A DNA stretch of 64,000 bases, taken from Pseudomonadales bacterium (GTDB lineage Bacteria; Pseudomonadota; Gammaproteobacteria; Pseudomonadales; Azotimanducaceae). The stretch's first letter is position 1. The number at the start of each line of letters is the position of its first letter. The stretch covers positions 1 through 64,000 of the forward strand of contig JAKUTH010000006.1 of NCBI GenBank assembly GCA_022448085.1, written 5' to 3'. The notes below the pieces were generated by a model that ran no database searches, was not told where the DNA came from, and saw nothing but the letters and a program-made list of their open reading frames with translations. Made by a program: the position numbers and the translations under genes. Shown here in pieces: positions 18,273 to 27,323 of the stretch.

Positions 18273-18817
18273 GTTTGACCCCCTTCCCGCCGTGCCAGAT
18301 GCGACGAGCGTTCCTCGTAATAATCGTTGATGGGTCCGAATTCGGACGCGCCCTTGAACGCCGTTTGAGTAGCGTTGACGATATCGTCGGTCGCCATGGT
18401 TGGATCCCAGGGACCCCCCTGTGGCTGGGCCACATGCCAGGGGGTATCGCAAAAAATTTCGATGCCGTTGTCTTCTGGATCATTGAAATATACCGACCAG
18501 GCATTACCGTGCGTGATCGGCATAATATTGGTGACGCGGTCGTCCTTAGTAAGCACCTGGTGCATCGTCTTCACAGTATCGAGATCGTCGACTCGAAAGG
18601 CGAAATGAGCGACGTTGTTGCTGCGACCGCTCTGTTCTCGTGTTGCGGAAAAGCCCAACTGATGATGGTCGGTCTCGACCTGGCTTAAAAAGACAAATTC
18701 GTTCCCGCCAACATCGCCTCGATCTGTAACCTCAAAACCAAGAACGTTAGTGTAGAAATCGACCATCGCTTCCATATCGGTGACGTGAACGAAAGCGTGT
18801 GACCATCTAAGTTGCAT
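18269..18817 (-). CDS. VOC-fold protein, catechol-2,3-dioxygenase-like
   Basis: 182 residues from ATG 18817 (MQLRWSHAFVHVTDME); the open frame extends far upstream but that part lies antisense to the hydrolase gene. The module shows the extradiol-dioxygenase pattern of possible metal ligands: His in SHAFVHV, His in NVAHFAFRVDD, and Glu in DNGIEIFCDTPW. It is shorter than classical two-domain catechol dioxygenases. It starts the four-gene VOC/VOC/AAA+/VWA operon and is divergent to a hydrolase, suggesting ring-cleavage or related metal-dependent chemistry. The substrate is not evident. Confidence 0.82.
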   Translation of the reverse strand: MQLRWSHAFVHVTDMEAMVDFYTNVLGFEVTDRGDVGGNEFVFLSQVETDHHQLGFSATREQSGRSNNVAHFAFRVDDLDTVKTMHQVLTKDDRVTNIMPITHGNAWSVYFNDPEDNGIEIFCDTPWHVAQPQGGPWDPTMATDDIVNATQTAFKGASEFGPINDYYEERSSHLARREGGQT

Positions 18818-18880
18818 GACGTGGTGTCTTATCGCAGCGAGCGTTGCATCAGAGTACTCCAAAACGCCATAGTTGAGCAC

Positions 18881-19990
18881 ATGGAAGAAATCGATACCGA
18901 CAGACTTCTTGACGCGATCACGGCCGTGGTACCGCCGGTCCTTGCCGCGTTGGAAACGCTGGCGTATGTGAGCCGTCACTTGCACCCGCCCAATGTTGCG
19001 TCGCTCGCCGACGCAGCGAGCCAAGCGGTGGTGCCGGTTCGTGAAGGTATGGACGTGTTCAAAAGTGTGGCTCTGCCGGATCATCTGGCCCAGTTTGCGG
19101 TTCACCTCGAAAAAGTGGTCGACGAGGTCTGTCTTGCTTGCGACGGTCTGGCGCAGAGTGTGGAGGATCCGAATGGTCTCATGGGCGCATATCGGGCTTT
19201 GCGTCACCAGACCCGTGCCGTCGAAGCGTTGTACCCCATCGCGTTGATGCTTCCCCCCGTCGGTCGTTTTTTTATTGAAGAAGGTCTGCGAGAAAATAAG
19301 GCGTTAGCGGCAAAATTAGCAGATGTGGATCCGGCCCGAGACAACGTCGGCATCATTCATGCAGGAAACGAAAAAGGCACCCGCGGTGGGTTTTCGATGT
19401 ATGTCCCCGAGTACTACCAGGAGTCGGACGCATGTCCATTGATCGTGGCGTTGCATGGAGGATCCGGACACGGACGGGACTTCCTATGGACTTGGGTTCG
19501 GGAAGCGAGAAGTCGCGGCGCTATCCTGATCAGCCCGACCGCGATGGATGACACGTGGTCATTGATGGGTCCGGACATCGATAGCGCGAATATTGATCGC
19601 ATGGTGCAACACGTCGGTGAGCGTTGGAACATGGATCCATCGAAGCGATTACTGACGGGGATGAGCGATGGCGGCACGTTTACCTACGTCTCCGGGTTAC
19701 GGGATGAATCTCCGTTTACCCACCTCGCGCCGAGTTCGGCGAGTTTCCATCCCATGCTGCTTGAGGGCTATACGAGTGCCCGCATGAGCAACCTACCGAT
19801 ATATATCATACATGGCGTACTCGATTGGATGTTCCCAGTCGACGTCGCTCGTGCCGCTGACGCGGCCTTGCGTGCGGCCGGTGCCAGGGTGATTTATCGA
19901 GAAATCGACGACCTTTCCCATACCTACCCCCGAGACGAAAATCCTCGCATCATGGATTGGTTGCTAGCGGCCGACTCCCCCGAAAACTGA
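18881..19990 (+). CDS. Dienelactone-hydrolase/carboxylesterase-like protein with helical N-terminal domain
   Basis: ATG 18881 (MEEIDTDRLLD) was preferred; ATG 18812 is in frame but overlaps the start codon of the divergent VOC gene. From 18881 the protein is 369 residues. Residues 1-150 are mostly helical and unrecognised. The C-terminal half is an alpha/beta hydrolase with oxyanion region ALHGGSGHGRDF, nucleophile GMSDGG, acid around GVLDWMFPV and His in DLSHTYPRDEN. It shares a roughly 60-base divergent promoter region with the VOC operon, so both sides may serve one pathway, with ring cleavage followed by hydrolysis as a guess. Confidence 0.78.
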   Translation: MEEIDTDRLLDAITAVVPPVLAALETLAYVSRHLHPPNVASLADAASQAVVPVREGMDVFKSVALPDHLAQFAVHLEKVVDEVCLACDGLAQSVEDPNGLMGAYRALRHQTRAVEALYPIALMLPPVGRFFIEEGLRENKALAAKLADVDPARDNVGIIHAGNEKGTRGGFSMYVPEYYQESDACPLIVALHGGSGHGRDFLWTWVREARSRGAILISPTAMDDTWSLMGPDIDSANIDRMVQHVGERWNMDPSKRLLTGMSDGGTFTYVSGLRDESPFTHLAPSSASFHPMLLEGYTSARMSNLPIYIIHGVLDWMFPVDVARAADAALRAAGARVIYREIDDLSHTYPRDENPRIMDWLLAADSPEN

Positions 19991-20016
19991 CTTAGTTGTT
20001 TTGAGGAGACAGGTTT

Positions 20017-20307
20017 TTAGGCTTCGGCTTCCGCGGTCACCGGATCGATCATCTTGCGTACCGGAGTGACCACCGACGCGGGAAAGCCGCTGCGCTCAGA
20101 GTGTTCCTGGATCAGCGTTGGGTCGTCTGCAATATAAATACAGAATGTTTTATCCCCGGCGACGTAAGAGTGTTCCCATTGGATGTTCTTATGTTCGCTT
20201 TTCATCGCCGCGAGGACCTCGTTTGATTTCGAGGCTGCGTCCCGAAGTGCATCTCGCTCCGCTGAGCCAATTTCGGGAATATCCCTTTCGATCACGTACC
20301 TAGGCAT
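20017..20307 (-). CDS. DUF4242 (SCO4226-like) small protein
   Basis: 96 residues beginning MPRYVIERDIPEIG, with IQWEHSYVAGDKTFCIYIA and HSERSGFPASVV, the conserved stretches of DUF4242 proteins. A Streptomyces member (SCO4226) was described as nickel-binding, but the general role of the family is unclear. It lies just downstream of, and in line with, the GST gene (26 bases), which lies behind an ABM monooxygenase gene, so the three may form an operon. Confidence 0.82.
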   Translation of the reverse strand: MPRYVIERDIPEIGSAERDALRDAASKSNEVLAAMKSEHKNIQWEHSYVAGDKTFCIYIADDPTLIQEHSERSGFPASVVTPVRKMIDPVTAEAEA

Positions 20308-20333
20308 TAGTCCTTCCTCTTTGTCTGAATGAA

Positions 20334-20963
20334 TTAAGCGCCGGCACTGACTGAAAAATTCAGTGCGGCGGCGGTTTTATACGCTGGTCGTTCGTGCAGT
20401 GTAGCTCGGTATTCGTTTAAGTTGTCAGCGAGTTCAAAATCGTAAGCATGGGCCCAATCCAAGCAAGACGTTAACAAAATGTCGACACCGGAAAAGCTGT
20501 CGCCCACGGCGTATTCTCTGTCACCAAGTTTCATCTCGGCCCATCGAATTTGTTTATTGAACCCATCGCGCGCTGCTCGCAAGGCTTCTGGCGCTTTCCC
20601 GTACAAGTGTGCAAGGTCATTGTGCCGACGGATGATGTAAAGCGTGTGGGCGTCGAGCTCCATCAAAATGTAGGAGGTCCACTCGTCGTAGCGAGCCCGT
20701 TCTCGACTGCCGGACGTCGGTGTGAGCAGACCGTGCTTGTCCCCCAAATAAGTCACGATGGCTGCGCTTTCCGTTAGCACGAAATCGTCGTCGACCAATA
20801 CGGGTATCTTTTCTTTGGAGTTTAAGCCCTGAAACGTTTCCCCTTGCGTTTCGCCGGTTCGCGATCCGATTAATTTGGGTTCGTAGTCGAGGCCGAGTTC
20901 GTGCAGTGCCCAATGCACACGAATCGTCCTGGATGTCGCAGCGCCCCATACCGTGATCGTCAT
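20334..20963 (-). CDS. Glutathione S-transferase family protein
   Basis: 209 residues from ATG 20963 (MTITVWGAATSRTIRVHWAL). The N-terminal thioredoxin-fold domain shows the glutathione-site stretch KIPVLVDDDFVLTESAAIVTYL, and an all-helical C-terminal domain follows. The Ser in ATSRT occupies the position of the usual catalytic Ser or Cys. The substrate is unknown. The start lies one base beyond the stop of the ABM monooxygenase gene, indicating cotranscription. Confidence 0.9.
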   Translation of the reverse strand: MTITVWGAATSRTIRVHWALHELGLDYEPKLIGSRTGETQGETFQGLNSKEKIPVLVDDDFVLTESAAIVTYLGDKHGLLTPTSGSRERARYDEWTSYILMELDAHTLYIIRRHNDLAHLYGKAPEALRAARDGFNKQIRWAEMKLGDREYAVGDSFSGVDILLTSCLDWAHAYDFELADNLNEYRATLHERPAYKTAAALNFSVSAGA

Positions 20964-20964
20964 C

Positions 20965-21267
20965 TCAAGGCCTCGGCAACTCACGTTCAACTTCGTAGAA
21001 ATGAACCTCGGCATTCGCTGGTGGATGTTCTGCTAGGGCAGTCTGGAATTCGCCCATGTGTGATGAGGCAAAGTGAACGCGCAGCGCGTCCATGCTTTCC
21101 CACCTTTCGGTGATTCGAATGGTGCCGGGTTCGTTCACCTCGACCGAGAACGCGTAGTCGAAGCAACCGTTCTCTTCACGGCTCGCTTGTTCCATTGCAG
21201 CGAGTACGGGTTTGAGCGCGTCAATGTGGACGTCGGTTAGTTCCAGACGACCGTTCACGATGATCAT
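20965..21267 (-). CDS. Putative quinol monooxygenase, ABM domain
   Basis: 100 residues. The ABM (antibiotic biosynthesis monooxygenase) pattern is clear: MIIVNGRLELT, ASREENGCFDYAFSVE, RITERWESMDALRVHFAS and HMGEF. These small ferredoxin-fold dimers oxidise quinols or similar aromatics without cofactors, or serve as accessory proteins. It heads the ABM-GST-DUF4242 gene run and is divergent to the SOS-boxed radical SAM gene. Confidence 0.85.
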   Translation of the reverse strand: MIIVNGRLELTDVHIDALKPVLAAMEQASREENGCFDYAFSVEVNEPGTIRITERWESMDALRVHFASSHMGEFQTALAEHPPANAEVHFYEVERELPRP

Positions 21268-21349
21268 GGGCTACTCCTCTATTAGCCGGTTTCGGTTCGT
21301 TATCTCGAACAGAAACTGGGGCAAGAATCGATCATACCAAGGCTTTTAA

Positions 21350-21365
21350 CTGTATAAATATACAG
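21350..21365. promoter_or_regulatory. LexA (SOS) box upstream of the radical SAM gene
   Basis: CTGTATAAATATACAG fits the gammaproteobacterial LexA consensus CTGT-N8-ACAG with a nearly palindromic A/T core. It lies 25 bases before the radical SAM start codon, where LexA would block transcription, and about 80 bases upstream of the divergent ABM gene. The PA0069 homologue in Pseudomonas aeruginosa is, as far as I recall, a LexA-regulon gene, which supports the call. Confidence 0.85.
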
Positions 21366-21390
21366 TTATCCTACAGTTCCTCGTGAGACC

Positions 21391-22479
21391 ATGGCCGTGA
21401 ACGAAAAAAAACTCCACAAGGGTCGAGGAGCCATCTCCAATCCCGCGTCACGGTTCGACCCGCACGTGAGCGAGCCCGTGGATGATGGTTGGAACGAGGT
21501 TGAATCGGCGGATATCAGCTCGAGCGCACCGAAAACAAAGTTTTTCCCTGACCAGACGCGGAACATCATCGCAACCAATAAATCCCCTGACATTCCGTTC
21601 GATCGATCCATTAACCCCTATAAGGGTTGCGAACATGGTTGTGTGTACTGCTATGCCCGTCCGACGCATGCGTTTTTGGGACTGTCCCCAGGACTCGACT
21701 TTGAAACTCATATTTTCTACAAGACCGAGCCTGCGGCGCGGCTGGGTGAAGCACTCGAACGGCGTGGATACAAGGTACGACCGATTGCTATGGGAACCAA
21801 TACCGACCCGTATCAACCCGGTGAGCGGAAGCTCGGTATTACACGGGAGATCTTGAAGACGCTGTTAAGGTACCGTCACCCTGTCACGCTCGTCACTAAA
21901 AGCACGCTGATATTGCGGGATCTCGATATTTTGGCGGAGCTGGCAACGCTCGGACTTGTCCAGGTATCTGTCAGCGTTACGACGCTCAATAACGGGTTGA
22001 AAACGGCTTTGGAGCCACGTACGGCGGGCCCACGGGCACGGCTGCGAGTCCTCGATTCTCTTCACCAAGCGCGCGTCCCGGTCGGGGCCATGATTGCTCC
22101 CGTAATCCCTTGCATCAACGACAATGAGCTTGAGGATATTGTTGCGGCGGTTTCCAAGGCTGGCGCTTCAACGGTCGGCTATATTCTGTTAAGGCTTCCG
22201 CTTGAGGTTGAGGATCTGTTCGTGGAGTGGCTTCAGCAGCATTATCCGAATCGCGCGGACCACGTCATGAGTCACATCCGCGCGATGAGAGGCGGTGTTG
22301 CTTATCGGGCTGAGTGGGGTACGAGGATGCGGGGCCAAGGAACGTATGCTGACCTGCTAGCCAGGCGCTTCGAATTGGCGACGAAAAGAGCGGGTCTCGG
22401 GACTGACCTGTCGGTGCCATTGCGAACGGATTTATTTCGGCCAACGAACGATCAGCTCAGTTTGTTCGGGAATCCCTGA
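21391..22479 (+). CDS. PA0069-family radical SAM protein, SOS-regulated
   Basis: 362 residues. The radical SAM cluster motif is CEHGCVYC (Cys80, Cys84, Cys87), preceded by the family stretch DRSINPYKG. It ends in a short tail (NDQLSLFGNP) resembling the clamp-binding QLSLF-type peptide found in DNA-repair proteins. The family is distantly related to spore photoproduct lyase, but its substrate is unknown. A near-perfect LexA box 25 bases before the start puts it in the SOS response and, with the possible beta-clamp motif, points to DNA damage repair. The 3' end overlaps the converging permease gene by 23 bases. Confidence 0.92.
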   Translation: MAVNEKKLHKGRGAISNPASRFDPHVSEPVDDGWNEVESADISSSAPKTKFFPDQTRNIIATNKSPDIPFDRSINPYKGCEHGCVYCYARPTHAFLGLSPGLDFETHIFYKTEPAARLGEALERRGYKVRPIAMGTNTDPYQPGERKLGITREILKTLLRYRHPVTLVTKSTLILRDLDILAELATLGLVQVSVSVTTLNNGLKTALEPRTAGPRARLRVLDSLHQARVPVGAMIAPVIPCINDNELEDIVAAVSKAGASTVGYILLRLPLEVEDLFVEWLQQHYPNRADHVMSHIRAMRGGVAYRAEWGTRMRGQGTYADLLARRFELATKRAGLGTDLSVPLRTDLFRPTNDQLSLFGNP

Positions 22480-23827
22480 AGAGCCAGCAAACGAGTCCCA
22501 ACAAGGCCCAGCCAAGTGCGATTCCCCATTCATACGGCCAGATAAGAGATGAAGGGCTCCAAGGAAAGTAAAACGAGAGCAATACCAGTCCCAATACGAT
22601 GGCGATGACTCCGACTAGCGACGGATAGCGGACGCGAAAAGGGCGGGCGAGATCGGGTTGTTTGCGCCGCAAAACAAGAAACGCGATCGGTACAAAAATG
22701 TAAGCGATGACGACGGCAAAACTGCCCGTGTCCACGAGCCAGACGAGGATGGTGCGGCCAAAAAAAGGCGATACTGATGCCATCAAACCCAAGACGCATA
22801 CGCCTATGTAGGGTGTTTTGTACTTGGGATGAAGGCGTGAGAACGAAGCGGGTAGGAATCCGGATTCCGAGAGAGCAAACATCACGCGGCTGCCACCGAT
22901 AATAAAAGCATTCCAGCTCGTCAAAATGCCGCCGATACCGCCGACAATGAGAACGGTACCTGCCCAGCTTCCGTGCCATAACGACGTCGCGGCATCGGCC
23001 GTGGCCATGGACGTGGATGCCAGGGCCCTGGGATCAAGGGCCATGGAAACCGCGAACGAAATGGCGCCGTACCATAAGACGGCCATCAAGAGCGATAGCA
23101 CAAGCAACCAACCGATTCGCCGCGGCGGTAGGTTAATTTCCTCCGCGGATTGCGGAAGCACGTCAAATCCCACCATCATCGCGGGGACCATGATAAGTAC
23201 GGTGAGTATCCCCGTCGCGGGGATAGCGATGGGCGGCTCGGTATTAGCGAGACTCCCGAAGCTGGCCGCGCCGACGATCAATAGGACGCCGGCACCAAGC
23301 ACGGCGGCGGTGATCACGCTTTGGACCAGGGCGGCGGCTCGTATACCGATGACGTTAATCCACGTCATCAAAAGGGCAGCTACGATGCCGATGGCAACAA
23401 AACCTGCGGACACGGGCGCGCCTAACACGGTCCAGAGAGTGGCGAGACGTATCGAGGGAAACAAATACTCGATGGCTGTCGGCAAGGCGACGGATTCGAA
23501 CACGCACACGGTCGCGTATGCCATAAGCAACGCCCAGGTACAGACGAAGGACCAGGCCGGGCCCAATGCGACGCGCGTGTAGACGTGTTCGCCGCCGGCC
23601 TTCGGCATCGCGGCGGCGAGCTCGGCATAAGTAAGTCCGATAAATAGGATGACCGCGCCGCCCGCGCTAAAAGCGAGCAAGGTGCCTATGGATCCTGCGC
23701 TAAGCACCCAGTGGCCGGTGAAAAGGACCCAACTCCAGCCGATCATCGCACCGAAGGAGAGCGCGAGGACGTCGCGAGTTCGCAATACGCGTTTGAATCG
23801 GTCGGGAGGGATGTCAAAATCTGCCAC
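22457..23827 (-). CDS. APC-family amino acid permease
   Basis: 456 residues, about twelve hydrophobic helices. The APC-superfamily features include the unwound first helix region LSFGAMIGWSW, then GGEHVYTRVALGP and VMFALSESGFLPASF. It would be a secondary transporter for amino acids or polyamines in the inner membrane; the substrate cannot be told. Start ATG 23827 lies 30 bases from the divergent small gene at 23858, so the two share a compact promoter region. Confidence 0.9.
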   Translation of the reverse strand: MADFDIPPDRFKRVLRTRDVLALSFGAMIGWSWVLFTGHWVLSAGSIGTLLAFSAGGAVILFIGLTYAELAAAMPKAGGEHVYTRVALGPAWSFVCTWALLMAYATVCVFESVALPTAIEYLFPSIRLATLWTVLGAPVSAGFVAIGIVAALLMTWINVIGIRAAALVQSVITAAVLGAGVLLIVGAASFGSLANTEPPIAIPATGILTVLIMVPAMMVGFDVLPQSAEEINLPPRRIGWLLVLSLLMAVLWYGAISFAVSMALDPRALASTSMATADAATSLWHGSWAGTVLIVGGIGGILTSWNAFIIGGSRVMFALSESGFLPASFSRLHPKYKTPYIGVCVLGLMASVSPFFGRTILVWLVDTGSFAVVIAYIFVPIAFLVLRRKQPDLARPFRVRYPSLVGVIAIVLGLVLLSFYFPWSPSSLIWPYEWGIALGWALLGLVCWLFRDSRTN

Positions 23828-23857
23828 TATTCATTACAAGCATTCTCGCGGATTGCC

Positions 23858-24121
23858 ATGGCTGACGGTAGAGCGTTTGAATTTCCTCTGGGCCACAAGA
23901 AATTTGAGGTGGTCATCGCGAACGATAATGGCTTAGAGCTCTGGTTGGACGGGTGTTTGCGTAAACGTCGCGAACCATCGTCGCGCGAACCGTTGTACGT
24001 ATGGACGAACGTGGAGCTTTTGTGGGAGGAGCACCGGTACGTTGAAGCCCGATTCTTTCCGAGTAGCGGAATGTTAGAAGTCACCGTGAACGGCGAGCTT
24101 GTGGACCAACGAGCCGTTTAG
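23858..24121 (+). CDS. Conserved-looking small protein of unknown function
   Basis: ATG 23858 gives 87 residues (MADGRAFEFPLGHKKFEVVI). Codon use is normal and the sequence is rich in Trp, Glu and Arg, with a compact core (NGLELWLDGCLRKRRE, YVWTNVELLWEEHRYVEA) that looks like a small beta fold. No signal peptide or membrane segment. I do not recognise the family. It lies back to back with the APC permease and ends 26 bases before the converging RND pump gene. Confidence 0.65.
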   Translation: MADGRAFEFPLGHKKFEVVIANDNGLELWLDGCLRKRREPSSREPLYVWTNVELLWEEHRYVEARFFPSSGMLEVTVNGELVDQRAV

Positions 24122-24146
24122 TGATCAGGCGAACGGGGTATTTTGA

Positions 24147-27100
24147 CTAAGGCTGCTGCCCTACTGGCTGGTTCGCCGTATCAGGAAGGGCCGTTGGAAG
24201 GGGCCTATTGGTCCAAAACGCTATGAATTTCCCGAAGGTGGTACCACGTTCGCCTAGGATGTTGAACAGACAAGGTAAAAAGATCAGCGTGATGACGGTG
24301 GAGAATAGGATTCCGAACGAAAGCGACACCGCCATGGGGACTACCATCTGAGCTGCCATGGAGGTTTCTAATAACACCGGGGTCAGCCCAAAGAACGTGG
24401 TCAACGACGTGAGGAGAATTGGTCTGAATCGAACAGCGCCAGCTTCGACTGCTGCGTCAGACGCGCTGTAACCTGCTTCCGTGCGTTTGTTGACGTGATC
24501 GACCATGAGGATCGCATCATTGACGACCACGCCTGCGAGCGCGATAAGACCCAGCGATGATAAAGACGTGATTGGAATGCCAACGATCATGTGCCCGATC
24601 ACAGCACCGATCATGCCAAAGGGGATGATGAACATAATAATTAGGGGTTGGACGTACGATTTGAGCGGAATCGCAATGAGCGCATAAAGCAAAATCACGG
24701 CCAAGAGCATCGAACGGAGCATCTGACTTTGCGAGTCGTCTAGTCGTTGCGACGCACCGGTGACGTCGTATTTGACGTCGGGATAGCGGTCGAGCAAGTC
24801 GGGCATGAATTGGGCTCTTACCGCTCCGATGACTTCTCCGACTTGAACGATGTCAGGGTTCAAGTTGGCGGCCACGGAGACGGTCCGCCTGCCGTCCAAG
24901 CGTTGTACGCTGCTGTAGCCTGTTGAGAGTTGGTAATCTGCCACGGCATCGAATGGCACTTCACGACCGTCAGGCAGACGGATCCACATGTTCTCAAGAT
25001 TGCCGACCGATTTTCGGTTGACTTCGGGATAACGCACCATCACGCGCACTTCCGACTCTCCACGCTGGATACGTTGGGCCTCGGCACCGTAGAACGCCTG
25101 GCGTACCTGACTCGCGAGATCGGTAAGCGTGATACCCAACGCTTCAGCTTCCGGACGAATCCGCAGTTTCAGTTCTTCGGGTCCGGCGTTATTGGAGCTT
25201 TCGACTTCGTAGACGCCATTAAATGTCTGTAAATAAGACGCTAATTCGTCGGCTGCCTGTTCAAGACTTCGGTAGTTGTAGCCCTGGAGCTTCAACGCGA
25301 TCGGTGGACCGCCGCCGCTGTGTTGTCCAGACGAAAACGACAATTTCTTGGTTCCCGCGATATCGCCGAGCTTTTCACGCCAGCGATTTTCAAGCTCCTT
25401 GCCGGATACGGGTCGTTCGTCTTCGGGTTTGAGCTCCACGTTAAATCGCGCGCTTTTGCCGCCCTGAACGAAGGCAAACGAGTGCTCGATGATTCGCCGT
25501 TGGATTCCGTATTCCATTTGGATTTCACGTTCAACCTCGGTGAGCGAGCCCTCCATTTCCTCGACGATACCGACGATCAGCTGTTCGGGAGCTCCGTCTT
25601 GCAACTCCACCTGCGCCATGACGTAGTCCATCTGCATGTCGGGAAACCAGTTCATGCGTACGTAGCCGCCGCCCATTAGACCGATCGTCAATATCACCAA
25701 GCTGACGAAGAAAGCTAGAGTTGGCCAACGGTTCTTGATGGTAAAGGCGAGAAACGGCCGATAACGATGCTCGATGAAAGACTTCAACCGTACGTCAACC
25801 CATTCTGAAACGCCTTTCTTGGACGAACCGTGCGCAGACTTCATCGATGCGAGGTGGGAAGGCAAAATGAGTTTGCTTTCGATCAGAGAGAACGTGAGCG
25901 CGAAGACCACTACCCATGCGATGTTCCTGGAAAACGCCGACGTGTGACCCGACTGGATCAGCATCGCGCCGAATACAGCGATCGTCGTTAATACGCCGAA
26001 GGTGGCGGGTATCGCAACGCGTTGGGCTCCGGTGACGATGCTGTGCACCGAGTACCCCTTATCCTCGGTTTCGGTATACGCGCTCTCGGCGATGATAATC
26101 GCATCGTCCACCACGATACCGACCACCATAATGAAGGCGAACAAACTCATGATGTTGATCGAAACGTCGACGGCTTCGAGCAACATGAAGCCGCCAAGCA
26201 CGGCGGTGATGAGACCGACAATCACCCAGATTGCTATTTTGAAGTGCAAGAAGATGCCTAGAAGAATGAAAACGAGACAGGCACCAATCAACATGTTGAT
26301 GGCCATCGATTCCTGGCGTTCCTTGAGCATCTCCGACTGATCGCCCCAGATATTCAAATTGATTCCGTCGGGAAGCGTTTGGTTGCGCTCATCGACGTAG
26401 GCGTTCACCGCCTCCGATATTTCAATGGGATTCTCGTTCTCGCTCGCGGAAATCATCACGGCGACAGAACGTTCTCCGTCAAAAAACGCATAACTCTCTG
26501 TTTCGGCAAACCCATCGCGTATGGTGGCGACGTCACCCAAGCGAATGCGGGTCCCATCGGGTCGAGTGAGCAACAAAATGTTCTCGAACTCCTGACCCGT
26601 ATAGGCTTGTCCCTTGGCCCGTAAGCGAATATCGCCGGAATCGGAGCGTATCGTGCCGCCGGGGATATCGATGGACCAGAGTCGGATTACTTGCGCAACT
26701 TGGTTTAGGGTCAGACCGTACTGGCGAAGTGAATCTTCAGAAATTTCGATGGAGAGCTCGAACGGTCGAGTGCCGGCTACCGAAGCATAGGAGACGCCGT
26801 CTAAGGCCGTAATCTCGTCGCGAATGCGTTCGGCGAACTCCTTCATCGTTGCTTCGTCCGTGAGCCCCGTCAGCTGCACGTTCATCACGCCGCCCCATTG
26901 ATTCCCGCTTCGCTTGGAGATGATGGGGCGCTCGCTTTCCCGGGGAAAGGTGGAAATACCGTCGACGGCTAACTTGATTTCGTCGAGGATCGTTTCGAGT
27001 TCGTAACCGTCATCGATTTCTGCTAACACTTCGCCCATGCCCTCGTAGGCGGTCGAGGAGATCTGTGAAATGCCTTCGATACTTTTGATCGCTTCTTCGA

Positions 27101-27323
27101 CCCGAATGACGACGCCTTCCTCAACTTCCAGCGGTGCTGCGCCGAGGTACGGTACCCGTACGCTGACCTGATCGATTTGAACTTCAGGAAACATTTCCCG
27201 TTTCGTCGTGAACAATCCCCAGCATCCCGCCCCAATGATAAAAATCATCAACAAATTGGCGGCAACGTGATTGGTTGCGAACCACCCGATCAGGCCTGAA
27301 ACAGGAGGTGTGGTTTCACTCAT
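24147..27323 (-). CDS. RND-family efflux transporter, inner-membrane pump
   Basis: 1058 residues, full length for an HAE-RND pump: two repeats of six helices with two large periplasmic loops. The proton-relay acidic pair appears in GIVVDDAIIIAESAY, and the porter stretch RVPYLGAAPLEVEEGV is typical. It belongs to the AcrB-like/CusA-like group often annotated as multidrug efflux. ATG overlaps the adaptor gene stop (27320-27323). No outer-membrane channel gene is adjacent, so a TolC-like protein elsewhere is presumed. Confidence 0.95.
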   Translation of the reverse strand: MSETTPPVSGLIGWFATNHVAANLLMIFIIGAGCWGLFTTKREMFPEVQIDQVSVRVPYLGAAPLEVEEGVVIRVEEAIKSIEGISQISSTAYEGMGEVLAEIDDGYELETILDEIKLAVDGISTFPRESERPIISKRSGNQWGGVMNVQLTGLTDEATMKEFAERIRDEITALDGVSYASVAGTRPFELSIEISEDSLRQYGLTLNQVAQVIRLWSIDIPGGTIRSDSGDIRLRAKGQAYTGQEFENILLLTRPDGTRIRLGDVATIRDGFAETESYAFFDGERSVAVMISASENENPIEISEAVNAYVDERNQTLPDGINLNIWGDQSEMLKERQESMAINMLIGACLVFILLGIFLHFKIAIWVIVGLITAVLGGFMLLEAVDVSINIMSLFAFIMVVGIVVDDAIIIAESAYTETEDKGYSVHSIVTGAQRVAIPATFGVLTTIAVFGAMLIQSGHTSAFSRNIAWVVVFALTFSLIESKLILPSHLASMKSAHGSSKKGVSEWVDVRLKSFIEHRYRPFLAFTIKNRWPTLAFFVSLVILTIGLMGGGYVRMNWFPDMQMDYVMAQVELQDGAPEQLIVGIVEEMEGSLTEVEREIQMEYGIQRRIIEHSFAFVQGGKSARFNVELKPEDERPVSGKELENRWREKLGDIAGTKKLSFSSGQHSGGGPPIALKLQGYNYRSLEQAADELASYLQTFNGVYEVESSNNAGPEELKLRIRPEAEALGITLTDLASQVRQAFYGAEAQRIQRGESEVRVMVRYPEVNRKSVGNLENMWIRLPDGREVPFDAVADYQLSTGYSSVQRLDGRRTVSVAANLNPDIVQVGEVIGAVRAQFMPDLLDRYPDVKYDVTGASQRLDDSQSQMLRSMLLAVILLYALIAIPLKSYVQPLIIMFIIPFGMIGAVIGHMIVGIPITSLSSLGLIALAGVVVNDAILMVDHVNKRTEAGYSASDAAVEAGAVRFRPILLTSLTTFFGLTPVLLETSMAAQMVVPMAVSLSFGILFSTVITLIFLPCLFNILGERGTTFGKFIAFWTNRPLPTALPDTANQPVGQQP

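Noticed and set aside
18812-18880. ATG 18812 as start of the hydrolase
   Set aside because: It overlaps the start codon of the divergent VOC gene and leaves no room for promoters; ATG 18881 is more plausible.
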